From contig CAMYQS010000056.1 of NCBI GenBank assembly GCA_947296835.1, forward strand, positions 1 to 7,774: a DNA stretch of 7,774 nucleotides, in the 5' to 3' direction. The notes beneath the pieces were generated by a model. It worked only from the letters and a program-made list of their open reading frames with translations, was not told the origin of the DNA and did not search any database. A program made the position numbers and the translations under genes. Below, in pieces: positions 1 to 5,578 of this stretch; position 1 is the stretch's first letter, and each line of letters starts with the position of its first letter. This DNA comes from an uncultured Atopostipes sp. (GTDB lineage: Bacteria; Bacillota; Bacilli; Lactobacillales; Carnobacteriaceae_A).

Positions 1-301
1 ACATCGCTAACCCTGACTCGGTTAGTTGTTGTTTTTGGTAAACAGGTTTGTCTTGTAAAATATACCAAGCTAAACGACTGAAACTGAAAACTTGTAGTCG
101 AATCATGCCACTGAATCGAGTGTCCTCTTGTTTCGACATGAATTGTTCGAGCATCATCGTTTCAGCTTCATACTTAACGTTATCCGGTACAAGATAGATC
201 ATGCGTTCTTTTGGATTGTTCGATAAATGATTGTAGACATAACCAATCATTCTTTTTCTTTTTTCTGTTGGGTGGTCTCCTAGTATAAATTGAACGGACA
301 T
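1..301 (-). CDS. rexB: ATP-dependent helicase/nuclease subunit B, RexB type (N-terminal part)
   Basis: Partial gene: the first 100 codons, running off the left edge. The product begins MSVQFILGDHPTEKRKRMIG, and further on has YLVPDNVKYEAE and the family-typical VFSFSRLAWYIL. These match the N-terminal helicase-like domain of AddB/RexB, partner of AddA/RexA in the nuclease-helicase that processes double-strand breaks for RecA loading (RecBCD equivalent). At the place where Bacillus-type AddB carries a Walker A loop (GxxGxGKT), this protein reads GDHPTEKRKR. The ATP-binding loop is therefore missing, which fits the RexB subgroup of lactic acid bacteria. The ATG start at 301 is preceded by GAGAGGAG at 309-316, a strong ribosome binding site. 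A partner rexA would be expected beyond the left edge, which I cannot see. Family call is firm; choice of rexB over addB is inferred from the degenerate loop. Confidence 0.85.
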   Translation of the reverse strand, partial: MSVQFILGDHPTEKRKRMIGYVYNHLSNNPKERMIYLVPDNVKYEAETMMLEQFMSKQEDTRFSGMIRLQVFSFSRLAWYILQDKPVYQKQQLTESGLAM

Positions 302-308
302 TAAATGA

Positions 309-316
309 CTCCTCTC
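309..316 (-). promoter_or_regulatory. Ribosome binding site of rexB
   Basis: GAGAGGAG on the minus strand, seven bases before the ATG at 301. It is close to the anti-Shine-Dalgarno complement and supports that start. Confidence 0.8.
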
Positions 317-334
317 AAAATAATTTGTGCTTAT

Positions 335-362
335 ATTTTAACACAAACAAACGTTTCTATAA
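335..362 (-). promoter_or_regulatory. Putative promoter of rexB
   Basis: On the minus strand there is a TAAAAT -10 box (335-340) preceded by TGT (341-343), giving an extended -10 motif. A weak -35 (TTATAG, 357-362) lies 16 bases upstream. It sits between the pepT terminator and the rexB ribosome binding site, so rexB probably starts its own transcript. The spacer contains the 8-base palindrome AAACGTTT (349-356), next to the -35 box. The -10 is convincing; the -35 is poor. Confidence 0.5.
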
Positions 363-398
363 CCCTGATAAATAACTTATTATGTATTTTTTCGTGCT

Positions 399-427
399 AA
401 AAAACAGAGTACCATATCAGTACTCTG
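399..427 (-). terminator. Rho-independent terminator after pepT
   Basis: A perfect 8-base inverted repeat, CAGAGTAC (405-412) and GTACTCTG (420-427), with a 7-base loop. On the minus strand it is followed directly by six T (399-404). It begins 15 bases past the pepT stop and should end the trmK-nif3-pepT transcript before rexB. There is no T run on the plus side, so it works in one direction. Confidence 0.9.
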
Positions 428-441
428 CTTCATTATAATTC

Positions 442-1671
442 TTATTGTGCGATTAATTCAATTATTTTACGGATAACATCTGTTGCTTTTTCCATACTCT
501 CTACTGCTACATATTCATAACGGCCGTGGAAGTTCTCTCCACCGGCAAATATGTTCGGGGTTGGCATTCCCATGAAAGATATCTTAGAACCGTCTGTACC
601 CCCACGGATCGGCTCTAAAATGGGTTGTATGTCTAACTCTTGCATTGCTTTCTCAGCAATCTCAATTGGACGCATGTCTTTCTCGATAATCTCACGCATA
701 TTGTAGTATTGATCGTTCATTTCAATGTGAATACGCTTCTCATCGAATTGACCATTCAACTCTTCAGCAATAGTTAGAATCATTTGTTTACGCTCTTCAA
801 ACTTTTCGCGATCGTGATCACGAACAATATATGAAAGTTCTGCCTCTTCAACTGTTCCTGTCATCGATGTTAAGTGGAAAAATCCTTCGCGCCCTTCTGT
901 TTTTTCAGGCACATCTATTGCGGGAAGTTTTTCGTTAAATGCCATACCTAATGTCATCGCATTAACCATTGTGTCTTTTGCAGTCCCAGGGTGGACATTT
1001 TTACCTTGAATCGTAACCACTACACCAGCTGCGTTAAAACTTTCATATTGTAGCTCTCCTACTGGCCCACCATCGATTGTATATGCAAATTCTGCATCGA
1101 AATGGTCAACATCAAAGTGATTTGCTCCAACTCCGATTTCTTCGTCTGGACCAAATCCTAGTCGAACTCGTCCGTGTTTAATTTCAGGATGTTCTAAAAG
1201 ATATTCTACTGCACTGATTGCTTCAACGATTCCAGATTTGTCATCTGAGCCAAGTAGCGTTGTACCGTCTGTTGTTATTAAAGTTTGCCCGATATAGTTG
1301 CTTAAGTTTGGAAAATCATTTGGTGATAACACTATATTTTGTTCCTCGTTTAAAACGATTTCTGAACCGTCATAGTTCTCAACAAACTGAGGATTAATCC
1401 CTTCAGCATTAAAATCTGCTGTATCATAGTGGGCAATAAATCCAACTGTGGGTACTTCTTTTTCTAAGTTAGATGGTAATGTCGCTGTTACAAAACCATT
1501 TTCTTCATTATACATGACATCTTCTAAACCGATTTCGATTAAATCTGGCACCAGCACATTCTTAGCAAAATCAATTTGCGTTAATGTTGATGGGATTGTT
1601 GTACTTGTTTCATCCGAACGGGTGTTAATTTTTGCATATTTTATAAAGCGATCGACTAAGTTTTTGTACAT
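442..1671 (-). CDS. pepT: Peptidase T (tripeptide aminopeptidase)
   Basis: A cytoplasmic zinc peptidase that removes the N-terminal residue from tripeptides in the last steps of peptide use; M20B family. The 409-residue length is normal. Visible motifs are GFIAHYDT (about 78-84, first zinc ligand H81 and catalytic-side D83), LLGSDDKSG (139-147, bridging D143), PDEEIG (175-180, catalytic E177 and ligand E178), YTIDGG (197-202, D200), NVHPGTAK in the lid domain (225-232), PIRGGTDGS (354-362) and NIFAGGENFHGRYE (ligand H382). No key residue is missing. The start is the ATG at 1671 because AGGAG sits seven bases upstream and the protein then begins MYKNLVDRFI, like other PepT. An upstream in-frame ATG at 1686 overlaps the nif3 stop and lies against the ribosome binding site, so it is unlikely. 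Only 14 bases separate it from nif3, suggesting cotranscription. A strong terminator follows. Confidence 0.96.
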   Translation of the reverse strand: MYKNLVDRFIKYAKINTRSDETSTTIPSTLTQIDFAKNVLVPDLIEIGLEDVMYNEENGFVTATLPSNLEKEVPTVGFIAHYDTADFNAEGINPQFVENYDGSEIVLNEEQNIVLSPNDFPNLSNYIGQTLITTDGTTLLGSDDKSGIVEAISAVEYLLEHPEIKHGRVRLGFGPDEEIGVGANHFDVDHFDAEFAYTIDGGPVGELQYESFNAAGVVVTIQGKNVHPGTAKDTMVNAMTLGMAFNEKLPAIDVPEKTEGREGFFHLTSMTGTVEEAELSYIVRDHDREKFEERKQMILTIAEELNGQFDEKRIHIEMNDQYYNMREIIEKDMRPIEIAEKAMQELDIQPILEPIRGGTDGSKISFMGMPTPNIFAGGENFHGRYEYVAVESMEKATDVIRKIIELIAQ

Positions 1672-1678
1672 TGAAACG

Positions 1679-1684
1679 CTCCTC
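1679..1684 (-). promoter_or_regulatory. Ribosome binding site that fixes the pepT start
   Basis: GAGGAG on the minus strand, seven bases before the ATG at 1671. The competing in-frame ATG at 1686-1684 shares a base with this site and has no good site of its own, which is why the shorter PepT is chosen. Confidence 0.8.
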
Positions 1685-1685
1685 A

Positions 1686-2804
1686 TTAATTAAATTTAAA
1701 TACATCTTCTTGTGATGTTGCTGAAATTATTTCGATATCCCAGCCTTCTTCTTCGTTCCATTCATTCAGTAAAGCCGTCATCTTCTCAGTGAAGATATTC
1801 TCGATAAAATGACCTGCATCAATAAACGGCAAGCCGTCACGAATCATATCTTGTGCACCGTGATAAGAGATATCGCCTGTAATATATAAATCAGCTTGTT
1901 TATTTAGTGCTTGTTTATAATAACTTTCTCCTGAACCACCAACAATTGCAACTCGTTGAATGGCTTGATCTACGGATGTGTTTGCTGTTCGAACGTGAGA
2001 AAGATTAAAAACATCTTTTACTTTTGAAATCATTTCATCAAGAGTTTTCGGTTCTTTAAGATTCCCAACACGACCAATTCCAAATTCCATATCTGTTTTA
2101 CCAATATCAAAGATATGGAAAACAGGTTCTTCGTATGGATGATTTTTATAAATCACTTCCATTATTTTACTCTGTAAGTATGATGGAAAAAGAACTTCAA
2201 CTCGTTCTTCCTCTACTTCTTCAGCACGGTTCTGCTCGCCAATCGTTGGGTCTGCGTCATTCTCAGGTGTGAAATGCCCAATACCATTCGATGTGTATGA
2301 AACGTTACGGTAGTCCCCTACTTGCCCTGCTCCAGCCTGGTGTAGCGTCTCACGTATACTCTTAGCGTCGTCTAAAGGCGTATATAAGACTAACAGCTTG
2401 AGTTCCGACTGATAAGACGTAGCTAGAACTTCAGATGGTTGTTCAAGACCAATTGCTCCAGCTAACCAGTCGTTCATACCACCGACCGTTGAATCAACAT
2501 TAGTATGTGCGGAATACAAAGCAATATCTGAACGGATAAGGTCGATGTATTCTTTTCGTCTTGAATCATGCTCATTTAATGTAGGCAATGACTTAAAGAT
2601 TGCTGGATGATGTGTAAATATAAAATCAACCTTCTTATCTTGTGCTTCTTTCAACGTGTTTTTGTCAAAATCTAGAGCAACAAGGATTTTTTTGATTTTT
2701 TTATCATATGAACCAAAAGACAAACCGATTGGATCCCAATCTTCCGCTAAATGGTTTGGCGCAAATGTTTCAATACGATTTGTGATGTCTCGAATCGTTG
2801 TCAT
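1686..2804 (-). CDS. Nif3-like dinuclear metal center protein (YqfO type)
   Basis: A conserved cytoplasmic protein of the Nif3/DUF34 family, 372 residues. Residues 1-130 and 235-372 form the split Nif3 domain: EDWDPIGLSFG (21-31), FTHHPAIFKS (63-72, metal-binding H65 and H66), YSAHTNVDS (97-105, D104) and the C-terminal DAGHFIEN (329-336, H332 and E335). Between them, about 131-233, is the PII/CutA-like insert found in the longer Firmicutes form, ending in NHPYEEPVF (221-229). Ligand positions follow the known family pattern. A GTP cyclohydrolase I type 2 label is common for this family but poorly supported, and the true role is unsettled, so I assign no reaction. Its ATG overlaps the trmK stop by four bases (ATGA), with AAAAGGTGA upstream at 2809-2817. 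This implies translational coupling. Neighbourhood with trmK is conserved in Firmicutes. Confidence 0.93.
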   Translation of the reverse strand: MTTIRDITNRIETFAPNHLAEDWDPIGLSFGSYDKKIKKILVALDFDKNTLKEAQDKKVDFIFTHHPAIFKSLPTLNEHDSRRKEYIDLIRSDIALYSAHTNVDSTVGGMNDWLAGAIGLEQPSEVLATSYQSELKLLVLYTPLDDAKSIRETLHQAGAGQVGDYRNVSYTSNGIGHFTPENDADPTIGEQNRAEEVEEERVEVLFPSYLQSKIMEVIYKNHPYEEPVFHIFDIGKTDMEFGIGRVGNLKEPKTLDEMISKVKDVFNLSHVRTANTSVDQAIQRVAIVGGSGESYYKQALNKQADLYITGDISYHGAQDMIRDGLPFIDAGHFIENIFTEKMTALLNEWNEEEGWDIEIISATSQEDVFKFN

Positions 2805-3496
2805 GAAATCACCTTTTCAATTTGATTAATATGGTTTTTTAATAACTCTATTTTTTCATTATTTTCCGTATTTTTCAAATTATTTAGTATGTTTTTGTTT
2901 TTAGTTAATTCTTTTTGCCATTTGTCTAAAAAAGTTGGGCTTTTAGCTTCAAGTAACTTCGGACCAAAGAGTAATGCATCTTCTGAATAAGATGGCTTAT
3001 CATCTGAGAGTTCTGCCACGATAATTTCATATATTTTACGGTTATCTTCGACAATGCTTTCTTGGATAATGTCATAAGAGTTTTCAATTAAGTATTCACG
3101 TAAATTTTTCTCATTATTATTTGGTTGTAAAACAAGACGTGCCTCTTTAGGTAATAAATCCTTCCCTCTTCCATCAGCAATAATCTCTGATATTAAGAGG
3201 CCACCCATTCCACAAATAAAAATAGTTCCAATATCTTCATTAGGATGTAATACGTTTAAACCATCACCAAATCGAACATCAACAGCTTCTTCTAAGTTAT
3301 ATTGTTCAACTGTTTCTAACGCATGCTTATACGGTCCCTCAACAACTTCTCCAGCTATTGCTGAATTTGTCATACCGTGTTGAATTAAATAAATTGGTAA
3401 GTAAGCATGATCCGATCCAATATCAGCAATTGTTTTATTTTCAACGGTAAAATTCGTTACTTCTTGTAATCGTTTGGATAAGTTTATTTTTCCCAA
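2801..3496 (-). CDS. trmK: tRNA (adenine(22)-N(1))-methyltransferase
   Basis: An S-adenosylmethionine-dependent enzyme that methylates N1 of A22 in the tRNA D-arm (TrmK/YqfN family). The 231-residue product shows the Rossmann-type domain: TIADIGSDHAYLP (22-34, motif I, SAM site), AIAGEVVEGP (46-55, the acidic residue that usually contacts the SAM ribose), RFGDGL (75-80), FICGMGGLLI (93-102) and LVLQPNNN (121-128, catalytic-loop region). A helical, Lys/Asn-rich C-terminal tail (about 186-231) is probably the coiled-coil tRNA-binding part. The start is a TTG at 3496: no ATG or GTG comes before motif I, the peptide MGKINLSKRL aligns with the usual N-terminus, and GAGG lies seven bases upstream. 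That ribosome binding site sits in a small inverted repeat (3496-3510). The gene overlaps nif3 by four bases. The 3' third is very AT-rich, mostly Lys/Asn codons, with no sign of transfer. Confidence 0.93.
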   Translation of the reverse strand: MGKINLSKRLQEVTNFTVENKTIADIGSDHAYLPIYLIQHGMTNSAIAGEVVEGPYKHALETVEQYNLEEAVDVRFGDGLNVLHPNEDIGTIFICGMGGLLISEIIADGRGKDLLPKEARLVLQPNNNEKNLREYLIENSYDIIQESIVEDNRKIYEIIVAELSDDKPSYSEDALLFGPKLLEAKSPTFLDKWQKELTKNKNILNNLKNTENNEKIELLKNHINQIEKVIS

Positions 3497-3510
3497 GTGA
3501 GTCCCTCACT
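3496..3510 (-). promoter_or_regulatory. Ribosome binding site of trmK inside a small inverted repeat
   Basis: The minus strand reads AGTGAGGGACTCACT: a 6-base perfect arm pair around a 3-base loop. The Shine-Dalgarno bases GAGG and the first base of the TTG start lie within it. If the hairpin forms in the mRNA it would mask the site and lower trmK initiation. The symmetry is visible; the regulatory effect is inferred. Confidence 0.55.
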
Positions 3511-3513
3511 CTC

Positions 3514-3542
3514 TATATAATAAAAAAACCTTCGCACGACAA
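3514..3542 (-). promoter_or_regulatory. Possible trmK promoter inside the rplY terminator
   Basis: On the minus strand TTGTCG is followed after 17 bases by TATATA, 4 to 5 bases before the trmK inverted repeat at 3496-3510. The -35-like element lies in the descending arm of the rplY terminator and the spacer includes its T run. Boxes match only partly, so trmK-nif3-pepT may instead depend on read-through from rplY. Confidence 0.3.
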
Positions 3543-3569
3543 AAAGAAATCTTTTTGTAATGCAAAGGT
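3522..3569 (-). terminator. Rho-independent terminator after rplY
   Basis: A long interrupted hairpin lies between the rplY stop and trmK. The outer arms ACCTT (3528-3532) and AAGGT (3565-3569) pair, then GCA (3534-3536) with TGC (3561-3563), then ACAAAAAG (3539-3546) with CTTTTTGT (3551-3558) around an AAAT loop. A c/a mismatch and a 2x2 internal loop interrupt it. Seven T (3522-3528) follow on the minus strand. It should isolate rplY as a single-gene unit, though the AT-rich stem may leak. Confidence 0.8.
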
Positions 3570-3584
3570 CTTAAAAGTTAAAAA

Positions 3585-4211
3585 TTATTCTTCAGAATCT
3601 TCTTCGTCTGCACCAATTACTTCTGGTTCAGGCATTTCATCTGAAGCTTCAGATACCTCTAAGTCATCAGTAATGTCTTCTGGAGCGATTACCGAGATTA
3701 CAGTTAATTCTGCATCAGTGTTTAGAACAGCATTTTCTGGTAATTCGATATCAGCAACAGCAACACTGTCTCCGATTTCTAATGAAGAAGCATCAACTTC
3801 GAAGCTTGTTGGCGCTTCTTCAGGTGCGATTTCAATCTCAATTTCAGAAATTGATTGTGAAACGTTACCTTCTTGAATGTTCTCTTCGCCTACAACGTAT
3901 ACTGGGATTGTCATAACAACTGTTTCACCAGCAGTAAAGGCTTGTAAGTCAACGTGGTATAGTTTTGGAGTTAAAGCAAATGAAGCTGAGTCTTTTACGA
4001 AGACTTTGTATACTTCACCGTCAACATCTAAACTAAATACACCGTTTGCACCTACCGCACGAATTGTATCTTCAAAAGCTTTTAAATCTAATAATACAGG
4101 CATTGATTCTACAGAACTTCCGTAAACTACTGCTGGTAACTTTCCAGCTGCACGAGCTTTCTTAGAAGCAGATGTTCCTGTTTGAACGCGTTTTTCCGCT
4201 AAAATTTTCAT
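3585..4211 (-). CDS. rplY: 50S ribosomal protein L25, long Ctc form
   Basis: A ribosomal protein that binds 5S rRNA loop E in the central protuberance; the long form is also called Ctc (general stress protein in Bacillus) or TL5. The 208-residue product has the N-terminal L25 beta-barrel (about 1-92), including KKARAAGKLPAVVYG (17-31) and YHVDLQAF (85-92). The C-terminal CTC domain follows (about 95-178, with TIPVYVVGEE and SFEVDASSLEIGDSVAVADI), then a strongly acidic tail (about 179-208, ending EEDSEE). The start is the ATG at 4211, giving MKILAEKRVQ. An in-frame GTG at 4220 lies within the ribosome binding site GGAAGGTG and is rejected. Its own SigA promoter and terminator make it monocistronic. 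In Bacillus ctc is SigB-controlled and lies elsewhere; here the promoter looks vegetative and the gene sits between rpoD and trmK. Confidence 0.95.
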   Translation of the reverse strand: MKILAEKRVQTGTSASKKARAAGKLPAVVYGSSVESMPVLLDLKAFEDTIRAVGANGVFSLDVDGEVYKVFVKDSASFALTPKLYHVDLQAFTAGETVVMTIPVYVVGEENIQEGNVSQSISEIEIEIAPEEAPTSFEVDASSLEIGDSVAVADIELPENAVLNTDAELTVISVIAPEDITDDLEVSEASDEMPEPEVIGADEEDSEE

Positions 4212-4217
4212 TAATTT

Positions 4218-4225
4218 CACCTTCC
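4218..4225 (-). promoter_or_regulatory. Ribosome binding site that fixes the rplY start
   Basis: GGAAGGTG on the minus strand, six bases before the ATG at 4211. The GTG triplet inside it (4220-4218) is in frame with the gene, but it is part of the binding site, so L25 should begin at the ATG. Confidence 0.8.
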
Positions 4226-4251
4226 ACTCAATTATTTAAAAAATATTTATC

Positions 4252-4279
4252 ATTCAGTTCCATGTACGCATGTCTGAAT
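4252..4279 (-). promoter_or_regulatory. Hairpin in the rplY leader
   Basis: Arms ATTCAG (4252-4257) and CTGAAT (4274-4279) pair over six bases. Above an uneven internal loop (3 bases against 1), CATG (4261-4264) pairs with CATG (4269-4272) around a 4-base loop. With a transcription start near 4285, the hairpin lies almost at the 5' end of the rplY mRNA. It may stabilise the message or bind L25 for autoregulation; the structure is read from sequence and its role is inferred. Confidence 0.5.
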
Positions 4280-4291
4280 AAACCAAGGAGT

Positions 4292-4320
4292 ATTATACCA
4301 AAAATATATTTGTAATGCAA
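4292..4320 (-). promoter_or_regulatory. SigA promoter of rplY, extended -10
   Basis: The minus strand has -35 TTGCAT (4315-4320), a 17-base spacer, and a perfect TATAAT (4292-4297) preceded by TGG, which gives an extended -10. This is the best promoter in the window. The expected start is about 4285, leaving a leader of roughly 74 bases before the ATG. Confidence 0.88.
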
Positions 4321-4374
4321 AGAACCTTTACAAAAAAAGTTTTTTACTTGGTCAAATTTATTTTATGTAAAATA

Positions 4375-4401
4375 TAGAGCACCATAAATACCGATGCTCT
4401 A
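4375..4401 (-). terminator. Probable terminator after rpoD
   Basis: A 7-base inverted repeat, TAGAGCA (4375-4381) and TGCTCTA (4395-4401), starts 18 bases past the rpoD stop. On the minus strand it is followed by TATTTTACAT. The T tract is interrupted, so termination may be incomplete. It separates rpoD from the rplY promoter. Confidence 0.6.
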
Positions 4402-4419
4402 CACCTTAGCTACTTTTTT

Positions 4420-5538
4420 TTACTCTAAAAAGTCTTTTAACTGTTTTGAACGACTTGGGTGTCGTAGTTTACGAAGTGCTTTTGCTTCTATCTGACGAAT
4501 ACGCTCACGAGTTACGCCAAATACTTTACCTACTTCTTCTAGTGTACGGTTTCGGCCGTCATCTAATCCGAAGCGTAGGCGTAATACGTTCTCTTCACGG
4601 TCTGTTAGAGTTTCTAGAACATCTTCTAATTCTTCTCTTAACATTTGGTAAGAAGCATTATCTTCAGGGTCTAAAGCTTCCCCATCTTCAATAAAGTCTC
4701 CTAAATGAGAGTCATTTTCTTCTCCAATTGGAGTTTCTAGTGACACTGGATCTTGAGAAATATTAATAATATTTCTTACTTTATCAGTTGGTAAGTCCAT
4801 TTCAGCACCGATTTCTTCTGGTGTTGGCTCACGTCCTAAATCTTGTAATAATGAGCGTTGTACACGGACTAATTTGTTAATCGTTTCAACCATATGCACT
4901 GGTATACGAATTGTACGCGCTTGGTCAGCAATGGCACGTGTGATGGCTTGACGAATCCACCACGTTGCATAAGTTGAGAATTTGAATCCTTTTTTATAGT
5001 CGAATTTTGTTACAGCCTTCATCAGACCCATGTTACCTTCTTGAATTAAATCAAGGAAAGACATGCCTCGACCAACATATCGTTTAGCAATAGAGACAAC
5101 TAAACGTAAGTTTGCGCTTGCTAATTCATCCTTAGCAGCGTTATCTCCTTCTTCGATACGTTTTGCCAATTCAACTTCTTCATCAGCAGATAATAAATCA
5201 ACTCGTCCGATTTCTTTTAAATACATGCGAACAGGGTCGTTAATTTTTACCCCTGGCGGTGCAACTAATTGGTCACTGCGTGCTTCTTCAACGACTACTT
5301 CTTCTTCCTCAACTTGTTTCGCTAAAGGATCTCCATCCTCATCAACGACACCGATTCCTTCGTTTTCAAGTTTTTGGATTAGTTTATCCATTGCACTTTC
5401 ATCTAACTGATACGGCTTAGCTAATTTATCACTTAGTTCAACATAAGAAACAGTATCGTTTCCTAAAAACTTTATTTCGTCGACTAGTTCTTTAAGCGCC
5501 GTTTTATAATCTTTTTTTGCTTTTGGAGTTTCAGCCAT
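4420..5538 (-). CDS. rpoD: RNA polymerase primary sigma factor (SigA/RpoD)
   Basis: The housekeeping sigma factor: it directs core RNA polymerase to -10/-35 promoters and opens DNA. The 372-residue length is that of short Firmicutes SigA, without the long insert of proteobacterial RpoD. Visible parts: region 1.1 (about 10-75); an acidic linker with a run of E and V (76-86); region 1.2 (DPVRMYLKEIG, 101-111); region 2 (NLRLVVSIAKRY 143-154, FLDLIQEGNMGLMKAV 161-176, FKFSTYATWWIRQAI 185-199); region 3 (about 215-275); and region 4.2, a helix-turn-helix with VTRERIRQIEAKALRKLRHP (342-361). The start is the ATG at 5538, giving MAETPKAKKDYK, because GGGAGG lies 10 bases upstream. An in-frame ATG at 5556 borders that site and would add six residues. 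It follows dnaG after 40 bases, the classic primase-sigma pairing. Confidence 0.97.
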   Translation of the reverse strand: MAETPKAKKDYKTALKELVDEIKFLGNDTVSYVELSDKLAKPYQLDESAMDKLIQKLENEGIGVVDEDGDPLAKQVEEEEVVVEEARSDQLVAPPGVKINDPVRMYLKEIGRVDLLSADEEVELAKRIEEGDNAAKDELASANLRLVVSIAKRYVGRGMSFLDLIQEGNMGLMKAVTKFDYKKGFKFSTYATWWIRQAITRAIADQARTIRIPVHMVETINKLVRVQRSLLQDLGREPTPEEIGAEMDLPTDKVRNIINISQDPVSLETPIGEENDSHLGDFIEDGEALDPEDNASYQMLREELEDVLETLTDREENVLRLRFGLDDGRNRTLEEVGKVFGVTRERIRQIEAKALRKLRHPSRSKQLKDFLE

Positions 5539-5548
5539 AAGATTATTG

Positions 5549-5554
5549 CCTCCC
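5549..5554 (-). promoter_or_regulatory. Ribosome binding site that fixes the rpoD start
   Basis: GGGAGG on the minus strand, 10 bases before the ATG at 5538. The in-frame ATG at 5556-5554 overlaps its first base and has no site of its own, so the shorter product is preferred. Confidence 0.8.
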
Positions 5555-5578
5555 ATTAGTTATGATTTCGTTTGTTCC

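Noticed and set aside
345..360. Possible catabolite-response (cre) element in the rexB promoter
   Set aside because: Only the central AAACGTTT fits. The outer TG and CA positions of the cre consensus do not match, so I kept only the palindrome as an observation.
2801..3000. Possible foreign or degraded segment at the AT-rich 3' end of trmK
   Set aside because: The AT excess comes from Lys/Asn/Ile codons in a helical tail that is normally variable in TrmK. The reading frame is intact and overlaps nif3 in the usual way.
4321..4353. A/T-rich imperfect palindrome between the rpoD terminator and the rplY promoter, considered as a second terminator
   Set aside because: The pairing is limited to A and T runs with off-register ends and has no GC stem. 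It can be explained by base composition upstream of a promoter.
5063..5410. 115-codon open frame on the plus strand opposite rpoD
   Set aside because: It lies wholly antisense to a clear sigma factor gene, is rich in Ser and Thr as expected from a reverse-strand shadow, and I see no ribosome binding site or family motif. Other plus-strand frames (1448-1693, 3673-3876, 3877-4125, 4446-4694, 6217-6435, 6883-7170) fail for the same reasons.
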